Source of the DNA: Thermohalobaculum sp038528605 | Lineage (GTDB): Bacteria; Pseudomonadota; Alphaproteobacteria; Rhodobacterales; Rhodobacteraceae | Direction of reading: 5' to 3' | Length of the DNA: 64,000 nt | Assembly (NCBI GenBank): GCA_038528605.1 | Contig: JBCBEP010000002.1 | Coordinates: 16,492-80,491, forward strand | In this document: positions 17,727-26,776 of the stretch, in pieces | How positions within the stretch are numbered: the stretch's first letter is position 1 | Layout of the letters: each line of letters opens with the position of its first letter | Made by a program: the position numbers and the translations under genes | Notes under the pieces: generated by a model | What the model was told of the DNA's origin: nothing | The model's database searches: none | The model's input: only the letters and a program-made list of their open reading frames with translations

Positions 17727-17741
17727 AGCGAAAGCTTCGCT
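17727..17741. terminator. Short hairpin just after xrtD
   Basis: AGCGAA and TTCGCT form a 6-bp stem around a 3-base loop, starting 8 bp after the xrtD stop. There is no T run. The 210-bp space between the two convergent genes holds no convincing coding sequence. Factor-independent termination here is only a possibility. Confidence 0.25.
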
Positions 17742-17929
17742 TCGCGCCGCCCCGGCCGGGCCCGATTGCCTTTCGGCTGGGGCGTGCGCTCCTTCGGCTG
17801 ACAACATGCTACTGCGGCGAAGGAGCATATGGGTCGCTGCCCGTTCACCTTTGACGCGGCCAGCACGCTCAAAAAGCAACGGTGCCTTCGCAAAGCATTC
17901 GCCGGTTCGGAGATCTACGCTCCGCCTGC

Positions 17930-19435
17930 CTAGCGTCGCTTGTGGGCTAGGCTGTGCTTCACCCGCACATCGCCTTGCAGCTTCGGTGCTGAAGGCCCGA
18001 TCACGACCTTGCCCCGTCGCCTGCTCCGCTCGATTTCCAGCGCGGCCCGGCGCTCGGCAGCGGCCTCGGTCGATTCCTTCAGCACGACCCGCTCCGCAAC
18101 ACCGATCAGGGCACCGCTCCCGATCCAGAGGATCGGCGTGAAGAAGGAATTCAACAACTTGTCGAGAAGGGCCACGCAGACAATCAGCGAAAGTCCAAGA
18201 ACGACGTGATTGATCGGCGCAACGCGACGCTTCCTCCAAAGTACAATCGTTGGGAGCGTGAAGAGACCATAGATTGCAACAAAGGCGACAAATCCACGTT
18301 GTGTCGTGATGATCGACCAGTTACTGTCGGGGATCGCGGCGCGCTCGCCGTCCGCTGTCCTCGGCATGTCGCGTTCGCGCTGGCCCCAGCCAAAAAACGG
18401 GCGAATGAGAGCCCGGTCAATGTAACGATCTTCAGATTGGAAACGGAACGCGAGAGATCCGGCGCGCGTATCCGAAACAACGCGGGCGGCGGAGACCATT
18501 TGCGTGGTCGGCACCACCTCTGCCATCCGCAGAACGGGGTAGGTGAACACAAAGCCCGCGATCAGCGCCACGATGATCAGAATCTGCCGTTTCGAACCAA
18601 AGAATGCGACCAGGGAAAACCCAAAGCCCAAAATAATCGCCGCCATACTCTGGGTGAAGGGCAGACAAGCGAGGCAAAAAAGCGCAATGAAGCGCCAGAG
18701 CGTTCGGTCTCCGCCATTGGAGGCGCGAAACACAGCAATTGCTGCGATTGATGCCATTGCTTGGAAGATGGATGCCTGAAGCCCGCTCTGCATGAACACG
18801 ACCGGGCGGAAGCCGCTCGACCTGGTCGCGAGCACCCAATTGATATCCCAGATTCCGTAGACCCAGAACTTCAGCATTGGGCTAAGACGCCATTCAAGGA
18901 CGATCAGAGCCCCGTAAGCGACGCCCATGAGTCCGACGACCTTTAGGAAGATGAGGGCACCGTTCTCATCCGACAGGAAGCGCCGCCCGAGAAGCAACAG
19001 CAACACGGGGAACAGCAGCTCGTAGGTCATGGCGCCGATATCGGTAAGCTCCGTTGCCTGCAGAAATCCAAAGGGCGTCGAACCTGAATCTCGGTTCGTG
19101 AGAATCGTGAGGGTCGAAGATGTCACCGCTACGACTGCGAAAACGGACAGGATCTTATTCGTCGGCAACCATCCCGGTAGAAACTGCTCGCTTGTGGAAG
19201 CCTTCCATGCGCGGCCGCGCATCATCAGCGTCGCAAAGAGAAGGGCGCATACAACCGGCACGCTCGTCCGATTGACAGTCGGCAGAAGCGGAAGGTTCAG
19301 CGTTGGGCTCAGCGGCAAGAACAAGAACCCGATGATCACTGTCCAGGCGATGCCGTGCTGAACGCCGAAACGCAGGAACACGAGCATCGACATAAACGGG
19401 AACGCGACCATTGCGATGTAAGCGATTTCGGTCAA
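17930..19435 (-). CDS. O-antigen polymerase/ligase-like (Wzy/WaaL) multi-span membrane protein
   Basis: The 501-residue protein has about eleven hydrophobic spans (for example AYIAMVAFPFMSMLVFL, ELLFPVLLLLLGRRF, LIIVALIAGFVF). A polar periplasmic loop near residues 340-390 contains a region of the type SLAFRFQSEDRYIDRAL, then PFFGWGQRERD. That arrangement is typical of Wzy/WaaL polymerases and ligases, whose large loop contacts the lipid-linked glycan. It probably polymerises or ligates the polysaccharide of this locus. The C-terminus is a basic cytoplasmic tail. Base composition is clearly lower in GC than all neighbours, a sign of separate origin. TTG 19435 has GAGGGG ten bases upstream; ATG 19411 is a second possible start. 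Family assignment rests on topology and loop motif. Confidence 0.68.
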   Translation of the reverse strand: MTEIAYIAMVAFPFMSMLVFLRFGVQHGIAWTVIIGFLFLPLSPTLNLPLLPTVNRTSVPVVCALLFATLMMRGRAWKASTSEQFLPGWLPTNKILSVFAVVAVTSSTLTILTNRDSGSTPFGFLQATELTDIGAMTYELLFPVLLLLLGRRFLSDENGALIFLKVVGLMGVAYGALIVLEWRLSPMLKFWVYGIWDINWVLATRSSGFRPVVFMQSGLQASIFQAMASIAAIAVFRASNGGDRTLWRFIALFCLACLPFTQSMAAIILGFGFSLVAFFGSKRQILIIVALIAGFVFTYPVLRMAEVVPTTQMVSAARVVSDTRAGSLAFRFQSEDRYIDRALIRPFFGWGQRERDMPRTADGERAAIPDSNWSIITTQRGFVAFVAIYGLFTLPTIVLWRKRRVAPINHVVLGLSLIVCVALLDKLLNSFFTPILWIGSGALIGVAERVVLKESTEAAAERRAALEIERSRRRGKVVIGPSAPKLQGDVRVKHSLAHKRR

Positions 19436-19567
19436 ACGATCCGTGCCCCTCGGTCGCCCTGCCCTGCGGTGTTAGCGGCGCGCTTATGTTACCACAAGAC
19501 GCTTCGATTTCATTGCCCAGGCATCCAGCGTGGCGTAGTTCGAGGGCATAGCAGGGAGGATGCAGTC

Positions 19568-20851
19568 ATGCGCAAGATCACCACGCCGTCCGAAGGTGCG
19601 CCCGTGATGCGCCGGCTCCTCCGTCTCACCGTGACTGGCCTGATGCTCGGGCTCGCGGCTGGCTGTACCACTGTAATCGCCCGCTTCCCTGCATCGGAGG
19701 AGCAGACCGTCAGCGCCAGGCCCTACGGCATCGATGGCGGGTTCATCCGCGCCTATGGCGACAATATCGGGGACGAGTTGCGCTCGCAGATCCTGCGCGA
19801 CAGGGTCAACCGCGCGAAGGCGTTCCGGCAGGCCGGCGGCCAAGGCCCGGTCAAGCTCACCAGCATCGCCTTCTCGGGCGGCGGGCCCGACGGGGCGTTT
19901 GGCGCAGGCCTCCTCGCCGGTTGGACCGCGCGGGGCGACCGGCCGACCTTCGGCTTCGTCAGCGGCGTCAGCACGGGTGCGATCCTCGCGCTCTACGCCT
20001 ATCTCGGCCCGCAATACGACGAGGCCCTGAAAGAAATCTACACCTCCTACGAGACCGACGATCTCGTCACGCCGACGATCTTCGCGGGCCTCACCGGTGG
20101 CACCGCGCTCCTCAGCACGGCCGGCTACCGCCAGCTCATCGAAGACTATATCACCCCCGCCGTCGTCGCCGAACTCGCCGCCGCGCATAACGATGGCCGG
20201 ATCCTCCTCATCGGCACCACGAATATCGACGCCTCGCGCCCGGTCGTCTGGAACGTGGGCCAGATCGCCGCCAGCGGGCACCCCGATGCGCGACGGCTGA
20301 TCCACGACATCGTGCAAGCCTCCTCCGCCATCCCCGCGGCCTTCCCGCCCGTGCTCATCCCGGTCATCGACGAGAATGGCAGGCGCTTCGACGAAATGCA
20401 TGTGGATGGCGGGGCGACCCAGCAGGTCATCCTCTACAGCCCGGAGTTCAGCACCCGCGCGCTTGACAAGGCCACAGGCGTCGAAGTGGACCGTGAGGTC
20501 TTCGTCGTCGTGAACAACAAGCTGCGCAAGGCCTACGATCCCGTGCGCCCGCGCATCTTCTCCATCGCCGGGCGGGCGGCGTCCTCCCTCATCGGCGGCT
20601 CGGGCACAGGCGACATCTACCGCATCTTCACCGTGGCCCAGCGCGACGGGATCGATTTCAACGTGATCGCCATCCCCACCGAGTTCGATGCGGAGGCCGA
20701 GAGCCTGTTCGATCCGGTCTACATGCAGTCGCTCTACGATCTCGGCTTCGAGTACGGCGAGGCAGGGGACCGCTGGTCGCCTCATCCGCTCGACTTCATC
20801 ACCCTCGAAGAAGCAATCGAGGAGGGTGAGGCGGTCGTGACATCGAACTGA
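19568..20851 (+). CDS. Patatin-like phospholipase, lipoprotein
   Basis: The protein is about 427 residues long. A lipoprotein signal (MRRLLRLTVTGLMLGLAAGC) ends in a lipobox cysteine. The patatin fold shows the oxyanion loop FSGGGPDGAFGAGLL, the nucleophile elbow GVSTGA (GxSxG) and the catalytic Asp in HVDGGATQQ. It should hydrolyse acyl esters of lipids from an outer or inner membrane-anchored position. ATG 19568 has a good AGGGAGG site upstream but puts 13 residues before the signal core; ATG 19607 gives the classical signal directly, so the start is not settled. It stands alone between the convergent polymerase-like gene and the MscS gene. No substrate can be assigned. Confidence 0.85.
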   Translation: MRKITTPSEGAPVMRRLLRLTVTGLMLGLAAGCTTVIARFPASEEQTVSARPYGIDGGFIRAYGDNIGDELRSQILRDRVNRAKAFRQAGGQGPVKLTSIAFSGGGPDGAFGAGLLAGWTARGDRPTFGFVSGVSTGAILALYAYLGPQYDEALKEIYTSYETDDLVTPTIFAGLTGGTALLSTAGYRQLIEDYITPAVVAELAAAHNDGRILLIGTTNIDASRPVVWNVGQIAASGHPDARRLIHDIVQASSAIPAAFPPVLIPVIDENGRRFDEMHVDGGATQQVILYSPEFSTRALDKATGVEVDREVFVVVNNKLRKAYDPVRPRIFSIAGRAASSLIGGSGTGDIYRIFTVAQRDGIDFNVIAIPTEFDAEAESLFDPVYMQSLYDLGFEYGEAGDRWSPHPLDFITLEEAIEEGEAVVTSN

Positions 20852-20906
20852 GACCGCGCCATCCCCCGCGGTTGCAAAGATTGTCGCAGCCTCTAAGCCT
20901 TTGACC

Positions 20907-23165
20907 ATGCGCGTGTCCGCCCTCATCAGCCTCGCTCTCCTCGTGCTCGCGCTCGGGGTGCTGCCTTCTGGGCTGGCGCATGCCCAGTCTCCGGCCCTGA
21001 TCGCGGGCGCTGGCGTCTCGGGCGGGGACGGGGACGCGGCGCCGACCCTGCCCACCACGCTTACGCCGGCGCTGGTCGATGCCCTGATGTCGGAGCTTAG
21101 CGACGAACAGGCCCGCCGGCTGCTCCGCGAAGAGCTGCAGCGCCAGGCGGCGGCGCAGGCCGCGGCCGAAGAGCAGAAGATGGACAGCTATGCCGAGGTC
21201 GTCGCCCGGCTCGATGGCATGTTCCTCACCATCGGCGAACGCGCTTCGCGCTGGTGGGTCGCCCTCGGCAATCTCGCGGAACGCCAGGCGACGGTGGAGG
21301 AACGGCTCGCAAGCGGCAGCCTTGGGCCTTGGGGGATTTTCGGGTCGCTCGTGGCGCTCGTCCTCGCAGGGCTCGGCCCGGCCTTTCTCGCGCGACGGGT
21401 GCTCGGCACGCTGCGCCAACTCGTGGCCGGGCAGCCGCCGCCGAGCGGCCAGCTCGGCTATTGGGAGGGGCTCCTGCGCACCGTGCTCCTCACGGTGGTC
21501 GATCTTCTGCCTGTCGCCGCCTTCAGCCTCGGCACCACGGTCGCGGGCAGTCTTCTCTCGGGGCCCCTCGGCCCGCTGACCGACTATGTCTGGATCCTGC
21601 AGGCGGGCATCTCCGAAGGCTGGGGCTTCATCGTCCTCCTCAACCGCGCCTTCGCGCCGGACTTTCCCCATCTGCGCATCGGCTCGGTGGACGACGATGC
21701 TGCAAAGGCCGTGGTCCGCATCGGCCAGCGGGTCGTCTCCGTCGCCATCGCAGGCTGGCTGATGGCCGGGCTCTCGCCCACGCTCGGCTTCGGCTTCCCG
21801 CCGGCGATGGTGATCGTCGCGAGCACGGGCATCATCGTGACCGTTATCCTCACGGTCCTGATCCTCAAGAACCGGCAGGCCATCTGCAACGGTGTCGCCC
21901 GGATCCTGCCGCACCCATCGGCGGACCATCCGACGCCCTGGCAGCACCACCTGGCCCAGGCCGCCCCGTTCTTCGGGCTGATCTACGTGCTGATCGCCTC
22001 GGCCTACTGGCTCTTGAACTGGCTCGAGAGCGGGCAGCTCTACCTCACCGGGCCGTCCAGCACGGTTCTCGTCCTGCTGGTGCTCCCGCTCTTCGACCGG
22101 CTGGGCGAGGAGATCGCCCGCGCGCTCACTGCCCGCGCCACGGCGCGCAGCCTGCGTTTTCGGGCAGCGCTCTTCAGGCTCTGGCGGCTCTTCCTCGGCA
22201 TCATGGCGCTCGGTGTGATCACCCGGCTCTGGGGCTTCAACTTCTTCGACCTGGCCCATGGCCCGGGCGCACCCGTCTGGGCCGCGCCGCTCCTCAACAT
22301 CGTCTGGGCCTTCGCCATCGCCTGGGCTGCCTGGCAGCTCATCCGCGCCTCGCTCTGGCACGAGCGGCGTGTCTCCAGCGGCGCGGAGGAGGACGACCAG
22401 GTGGCGCCCGGCGGCGCCAGCCGGCTCGACACGCTGCTCCCGCTCTTCCGCATCGCGCTCGGCATCGTCGTCGCCATCACGCTGCTCATGTACGCGCTCT
22501 CGGAAGCCGGGCTCAACATCGGCCCCCTCCTCGCCTCCGCCGGCATCGTCGGCATCGCGGTCGGCTTCGGCGCGCAGACGCTGGTGCGGGACATCTTCTC
22601 CGGCATCTTCTTCCTGGTCGACGATGCCTTCCGCGTCGGCGAGTACATCGAGCTCGAGGGGGACCTGCGCGGCGAGGTGGAGAACATCTCCATCCGCTCC
22701 CTCCAGCTTCGCCACCACCGGGGCCCCGTGGTCACCATTCCCTTCGGCGAGCTCAAATCGGTCACCAACCACAACCGGGACTGGGTGATCTACAAGATGA
22801 ACTTCCGCATGGAGCCGGACACGGACCCCAAGAAGTTCAAGAAGCTGGTGAAGCAGGTCGGTTTCGAGTTCCTCGAGAGCCCCGAGCACGGCCACAAGTT
22901 CCTCGAGCCGCTCAAGAGCCAGGGCGTCTACATGGTGGACGACGACAGCGCGCTCGTCTTCCGTGTGAAGTTCAAGTGCAAGCCGCGCCAGCAGTTCGTG
23001 CTCCGACGGGAGATCTATCACCGCCTGCGCGAGGTCTTCGCCGAGAACGACCTCAACCTCTCCCGCCGCAAGGTGGAGGTGGTGCAGACCGGCGATGGCG
23101 ATGGCCCCGTCGGCCTGCCCGACGATCTGCTGCAGCAGAAACCCGCCGCCCCGGCTGCGGAGTAG
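20907..23165 (+). CDS. MscS-family mechanosensitive ion channel, large form
   Basis: The 752-residue protein starts with a signal-like segment (MRVSALISLALLVLALGVLP). A polar helical periplasmic region rich in Glu, Gln and Ala follows (about 50-130), then about eight to ten membrane spans. The MscS pore and beta domain is at about 510-630 (GIVGIAVGFGAQTLVRDIFS, FFLVDDAFRVGEYIELEGD), with the alpha/beta cage to about 735. It should open on membrane stretch and release solutes during osmotic downshift. ATG 20907 is preferred over TTG 20901. The next gene, davA, begins only 5 bp after its stop, so channel and lysine catabolic genes are probably on one transcript. The long N-terminal part resembles MscK/YbdG-like large channels. 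Confidence 0.87.
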   Translation: MRVSALISLALLVLALGVLPSGLAHAQSPALIAGAGVSGGDGDAAPTLPTTLTPALVDALMSELSDEQARRLLREELQRQAAAQAAAEEQKMDSYAEVVARLDGMFLTIGERASRWWVALGNLAERQATVEERLASGSLGPWGIFGSLVALVLAGLGPAFLARRVLGTLRQLVAGQPPPSGQLGYWEGLLRTVLLTVVDLLPVAAFSLGTTVAGSLLSGPLGPLTDYVWILQAGISEGWGFIVLLNRAFAPDFPHLRIGSVDDDAAKAVVRIGQRVVSVAIAGWLMAGLSPTLGFGFPPAMVIVASTGIIVTVILTVLILKNRQAICNGVARILPHPSADHPTPWQHHLAQAAPFFGLIYVLIASAYWLLNWLESGQLYLTGPSSTVLVLLVLPLFDRLGEEIARALTARATARSLRFRAALFRLWRLFLGIMALGVITRLWGFNFFDLAHGPGAPVWAAPLLNIVWAFAIAWAAWQLIRASLWHERRVSSGAEEDDQVAPGGASRLDTLLPLFRIALGIVVAITLLMYALSEAGLNIGPLLASAGIVGIAVGFGAQTLVRDIFSGIFFLVDDAFRVGEYIELEGDLRGEVENISIRSLQLRHHRGPVVTIPFGELKSVTNHNRDWVIYKMNFRMEPDTDPKKFKKLVKQVGFEFLESPEHGHKFLEPLKSQGVYMVDDDSALVFRVKFKCKPRQQFVLRREIYHRLREVFAENDLNLSRRKVEVVQTGDGDGPVGLPDDLLQQKPAAPAAE

Positions 23166-23169
23166 GCTC

Positions 23170-23955
23170 TTGCGCATCACCCTCATGCAGCGCAGCCCCG
23201 TCGCCCACGGTGCCGATGAAGCGCTCGGCGCCATCGACGCCGCAGCCGCGGAAGCCGCGGCCGGAGGCAGCGCGCTCCTGATCACCCCCGAGATGTTCCT
23301 CTCGGGCTATGCCATCGGCGCCGAGGCGGCGCGCGCCGCCGCCGCGCCGGAGAGCGCCGAACCCTGGCAGAGCGTGGCCGAGATCGCCGCGCGCCACGGG
23401 CTCACCATCGTCGCCGGCGGGCCACTGCTGCGTGAAGGCGCCGTCTACAACGCAGCCCTCGCCTTCGGGCCGGCGGGCCTTCTCGCCACCTACGCCAAGC
23501 TCCAGCTCTTCGGGGATGTCGACCGCCAGCAGTTCGCGGCCGGCAGCGCGCTCTCTCCCGTCTTCGAGGTGGCCGGTTGGAAGGTCGCCCTCGCCATCTG
23601 CTACGATGTGGAGTTTCCGGAAATCCCCCGCCGCCTCGCCCTCGCCGGCGCGGAGCTACTGGCCATCCCCACCGCCAACATGAAGCCCTTCACCAGCGTC
23701 TGCACCCGCCTCGTGCCGGCGCGGGCGGAAGAGAACGGCCTCGCCATCGCCTACGCCAACTACATCGGGCCGGAGGGGCCCTTCGACTATTGCGGCCTCT
23801 CCTGCGTCGCCGGCCCTGATGGCGAAGACCTCGCCCGCGCCGGGGAAGATGCAACCCTTCTGCATGCCGTGCTGGACCGGGCGCATCTGGCCGAGATACG
23901 CAGGCGCACGCCCTATCTCGCCGATCTCCGCCGCGACCTTTTCGGACCCTCATGA
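23170..23955 (+). CDS. davA: 5-aminovaleramide amidohydrolase, nitrilase superfamily
   Basis: The 261-residue nitrilase-superfamily enzyme has the catalytic triad Glu (TPEMFLSGY), Lys (TYAKLQLFG) and Cys (ICYDVEFPE). Conserved PTANMKPF and RAEENGLAIAYANYIGPEG resemble Pseudomonas DavA, which hydrolyses 5-aminovaleramide to 5-aminovalerate and ammonia in the cytoplasm. The assignment gains weight from the next gene, an excellent DavB match with a 4-bp overlap. TTG 23170 (MRITLMQ) is taken as the start because it begins the first beta strand and lies just after the mscS stop; no ATG occurs earlier in the right place. Without its neighbour it would only be called an omega-amidase or carbon-nitrogen hydrolase. 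Confidence 0.85.
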   Translation: MRITLMQRSPVAHGADEALGAIDAAAAEAAAGGSALLITPEMFLSGYAIGAEAARAAAAPESAEPWQSVAEIAARHGLTIVAGGPLLREGAVYNAALAFGPAGLLATYAKLQLFGDVDRQQFAAGSALSPVFEVAGWKVALAICYDVEFPEIPRRLALAGAELLAIPTANMKPFTSVCTRLVPARAEENGLAIAYANYIGPEGPFDYCGLSCVAGPDGEDLARAGEDATLLHAVLDRAHLAEIRRRTPYLADLRRDLFGPS

Positions 23956-25634
23956 GCCAGCACATCGCACCGCCACGCCCCGACGATGGCACCGCCGGGA
24001 TATCCGTCTTCGGGCCGGATTTTCCGTTCGAGTACGACCGCTGGCTCGCGCATGACGCGGGCCTCGGCAGCCTGCCGGCCGCGCGCCACGGAACGCCCGT
24101 CGCCATCATCGGCTCTGGCATGGCCGGGCTCGTGGCGGGCTATGAGCTGATGCGCCTCGGTCTCCGCCCCGTCTTCTACGAGGCCGGCGAGCTTGGCGGC
24201 CGCCTCCGCACCCGCCGTTTCACGGGCTCGGACAACGTGGTGGCCGAGCTTGGCGCCATGCGCTTCCCGCCCTCCTCCACCGCCTTCTGGCATTACGCGG
24301 AGATGCTGGGGCTCGAGACCGCGCCCTTCCCCAACCCCCTCACCCCCGCCGCCGGCAGCACGGTGATCGAGCTCGAGGGCGAGAAGCACTACGCCCGCAC
24401 CTCGGCCGACCTGCCGCCCCTCTACCGGGAGGTGGAGGCCGCCTACAACCGCGCGCTGGAGGAAGAGGCCGGCTTCGAAGCCCTCCGCACCGCCATCGCC
24501 GCCCGCGACGCGGGGCGCGTGAAGGCGCTCTGGAACCCCATCGTCGAGGCCTGGGACGAGCGGACATTCTACGACTTCGTTACCACCTCGCAGGCCTTCC
24601 GCAGCCTCTCCTTCCGCCATCGCGAGGTCTTCGGCCAGGTGGGCTTCGGCACGGGCGGGTGGGACAGCGACTTCCCGAACTCGATGCTCGAGATCCTGCG
24701 CGTCGCCGTGACCGAGCAGGACACCGACCAGCGGATGATCCTCGGCGGGGCCGATCAGGTGCCGAAGCGCCTATGGGCGCATGCACCCGCCACCATGGTC
24801 CACTGGCCCGCCGGCACCACGCTCCAGAGCCTGAACGGCGGCGCGCCCCGCGCGGGCTGCACCGCGCTCCGCCGCAACGGCGCCGGCATCGCGGTCACCG
24901 ACCAGTGGGGCCGCACCGAAACCTTCGAGGCCGTGATCGCCACCTGCCAGTCATGGCTCCTCACCACCTCCATCGATACCGAGGAGAGCCTGATCCCCAA
25001 CAAGCTCTGGATGGCGCTCGACCGCACGCGCTACATGCAGAGCGCCAAGACCTTCGTGATGGTCGACCGCCCCTTCTGGCGGGACCAGGACGCGGAGGGG
25101 CGGGACGTCATGTCGATGACGCTCACCGACCGGCTCACCCGCGGCACCTACCTCTTCGAGTTCGGCACGGAGGCGCCCGGCGTCATCTGCCTCAGCTACA
25201 GCTGGATGACCGATGCGCTGAAGATGCTGCCGCTCCCGGTGGAGAAGCGCGCCGTCCTCGCGCTCGACGCACTCGGCAAGGTCTATCCGGGCGTCGACAT
25301 TGCCGGCCACATCGTCGGCGACCCGATCACGGTGAGCTGGGAGGCGGACCCCAACTTCCTCGGCGCCTTCAAGGGCGCCCTGCCCGGGCACTACCGCTAC
25401 AACCACCGCATGTTCGGCCACTTCATGCAGGAGGCCCTGCCGCCAGAGCATCGCGGGTTCTTCATCGCGGGGGACGATGTGAGCTTCATGCCCGGCTGGG
25501 TCGAGGGCGCCGTCCACACCGGTCTCAACGCCATGTGGGGCGTCCTGCGCCAGCTCGGCGGCGGAAGTGCAGCAGGCAATCTGGGGCCCGGGGACCGCTA
25601 CGCCGAACTCGGCCCCGTGGCGCTGGCGGACTGA
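23952..25634 (+). CDS. davB: L-lysine 2-monooxygenase (flavin amine oxidase family)
   Basis: The 560-residue flavoprotein has the FAD fingerprint VAIIGSGMAGLVAGYELMRL followed by GGRLRTRRF. It is close in wording to Pseudomonas putida DavB throughout: ISVFGPDFPFEYDRWL at the start, ELGAMRFPPSSTAFWHY, GFGTGGWDSDFPNSMLEI, DPITVSWEADPNFLGAFKG, and the end ELGPVALAD. DavB oxidatively decarboxylates lysine to 5-aminovaleramide, which DavA then hydrolyses. Tryptophan 2-monooxygenase (IaaM) is a relative, but length, N-terminus and the nitrilase-type partner favour lysine. ATG 23952 overlaps the davA stop. Its 3' end overlaps the convergent GT87 gene by 37 bp. Downstream 5-aminovalerate genes (davT, davD) are not in the window. 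Confidence 0.9.
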   Translation: MSQHIAPPRPDDGTAGISVFGPDFPFEYDRWLAHDAGLGSLPAARHGTPVAIIGSGMAGLVAGYELMRLGLRPVFYEAGELGGRLRTRRFTGSDNVVAELGAMRFPPSSTAFWHYAEMLGLETAPFPNPLTPAAGSTVIELEGEKHYARTSADLPPLYREVEAAYNRALEEEAGFEALRTAIAARDAGRVKALWNPIVEAWDERTFYDFVTTSQAFRSLSFRHREVFGQVGFGTGGWDSDFPNSMLEILRVAVTEQDTDQRMILGGADQVPKRLWAHAPATMVHWPAGTTLQSLNGGAPRAGCTALRRNGAGIAVTDQWGRTETFEAVIATCQSWLLTTSIDTEESLIPNKLWMALDRTRYMQSAKTFVMVDRPFWRDQDAEGRDVMSMTLTDRLTRGTYLFEFGTEAPGVICLSYSWMTDALKMLPLPVEKRAVLALDALGKVYPGVDIAGHIVGDPITVSWEADPNFLGAFKGALPGHYRYNHRMFGHFMQEALPPEHRGFFIAGDDVSFMPGWVEGAVHTGLNAMWGVLRQLGGGSAAGNLGPGDRYAELGPVALAD

Positions 25635-26776
25635 TCGGCGCGCCACCGCTCCCCCGCGATCAGAGCCACCATCAGAAGCGGCGCTGCAAGCCAGTTGAGC
25701 GGCAGGCCGGTCAACAGATCCGCCATCGGCAGCAGCAGGACGAGGGCCATCACCGGCTGCTCACCAGCGGGGCTGCCCTGCGTGATGATCCGGCGGGCAT
25801 GGAAGAGACCGCCGATAACCAGGATCGTCAGGTCGTAATCCATCACCCGCGGCGTTGCCGCCGTGCCGGCATAGAGCGCCAAGGCCGCGAGCGCCTCGCG
25901 CGGCAGACCGCGATGGGCAACACAGACCCCCAGCGCCACCAGCGCGAGGGCGCCTTGCCCCAGCCAGGCGATAGCGGGGCTGGCGCCCATGCCCGCAAGC
26001 GCCGCCCGCAGCGTCGCCTGGTTGGTGAGGATATCGCTCCGCCCAAGGTCCCGGCCGCCGATGCCGATGCCGTCCAGAAAGGCCGGCCAGACCCCTGCGC
26101 CGAACGCCACGGTCGCGAGCGCCGCCAGCACCCCAACCGTCGCCGCCGCCGCGGCAAGGGCGAGGCGCGGCCCGACCAGCAGAAAGGGCAGCGGCAGGAG
26201 CAGGACCACCTGCGGCTTGATGGCTAGGAGACCGAGGCCGAGGCCCCCCTGCCCGGGCATCGCCCGCACGAAACCCAGCATCGCCATGCCCGCAAAGGCC
26301 GCGACGATGAACCCGGTCTGCCCGTTCACCGCCAGCAGCACAGCCGTCGTCGGCGCCAGGGCCGCCAGGATCGCGCCCCGGTCAGGCAAAATCCGCCAGC
26401 AGATGGTGAGGTATGCGGCAAGCGTGAGCCCGGTCCAGAGCGCCTGCGCTGCCAGCATCGGCAGCAAACCGAAGGGGGTGAGCCCAAGCTGGAGGATCGG
26501 CGGGTAGAGCCAGGCCATCTCCCGCTCATAGGGTCTGCCCAGCCCCTCGCTCTGCACGGCGGCGATGGTTGCGATATCGTAGGCCGACGCGGCATCCCCC
26601 ATCGCCGCCATCCGGCCCGCGGCCCAGAGGGCGCCGAAATCCATCATCGTCCCGCTGCCGCCGGGCCCATGCAGCGCCCAGAGGATCACGCCCGTCATCA
26701 CGATGTTCGCGAAGGCCAGAAAGCAGAGCAGCAGCCGCACGCGGGCCCCGCTCCAGACCCCTCCGCCCGTGGTCAT
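25598..26776 (-). CDS. GT87/DUF2029-type membrane mannosyltransferase-like protein
   Basis: The 392-residue polytopic protein has about ten spans. After the first span comes a periplasmic loop beginning MMDFGALWAAGRMAAMGDAA, with the acidic residue expected of GT-C enzymes. EMAWLYPPILQLGLTPFGLL and LLAIKPQVVLLLPLPFLLVG are typical GT87 segments. Such enzymes transfer a sugar from polyprenyl-phosphate carriers on the outer side of the inner membrane. Upstream in the same operon are GtrA-like and GtrB-like genes that would make and flip the polyprenyl-sugar, so this could be the third, specific transferase of a Gtr-type modification set. The start overlaps the gtrA-like stop by 4 bp. The acceptor is unknown. 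Confidence 0.78.
   Translation of the reverse strand: MTTGGGVWSGARVRLLLCFLAFANIVMTGVILWALHGPGGSGTMMDFGALWAAGRMAAMGDAASAYDIATIAAVQSEGLGRPYEREMAWLYPPILQLGLTPFGLLPMLAAQALWTGLTLAAYLTICWRILPDRGAILAALAPTTAVLLAVNGQTGFIVAAFAGMAMLGFVRAMPGQGGLGLGLLAIKPQVVLLLPLPFLLVGPRLALAAAAATVGVLAALATVAFGAGVWPAFLDGIGIGGRDLGRSDILTNQATLRAALAGMGASPAIAWLGQGALALVALGVCVAHRGLPREALAALALYAGTAATPRVMDYDLTILVIGGLFHARRIITQGSPAGEQPVMALVLLLPMADLLTGLPLNWLAAPLLMVALIAGERWRADQSASATGPSSA

Noticed and set aside
20799..23285. 828-codon minus-strand open frame opposite the MscS gene
   Set aside because: Its highly charged, repetitive composition is the complement of membrane-span codons; the plus strand has clear MscS motifs.
23170..25634. 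Indole-3-acetamide pathway (IaaM plus amidase)
   Set aside because: The flavoprotein matches lysine 2-monooxygenase more closely at both ends and inside, and the amidase is of the nitrilase type like DavA, not the IaaH amidase-signature type.
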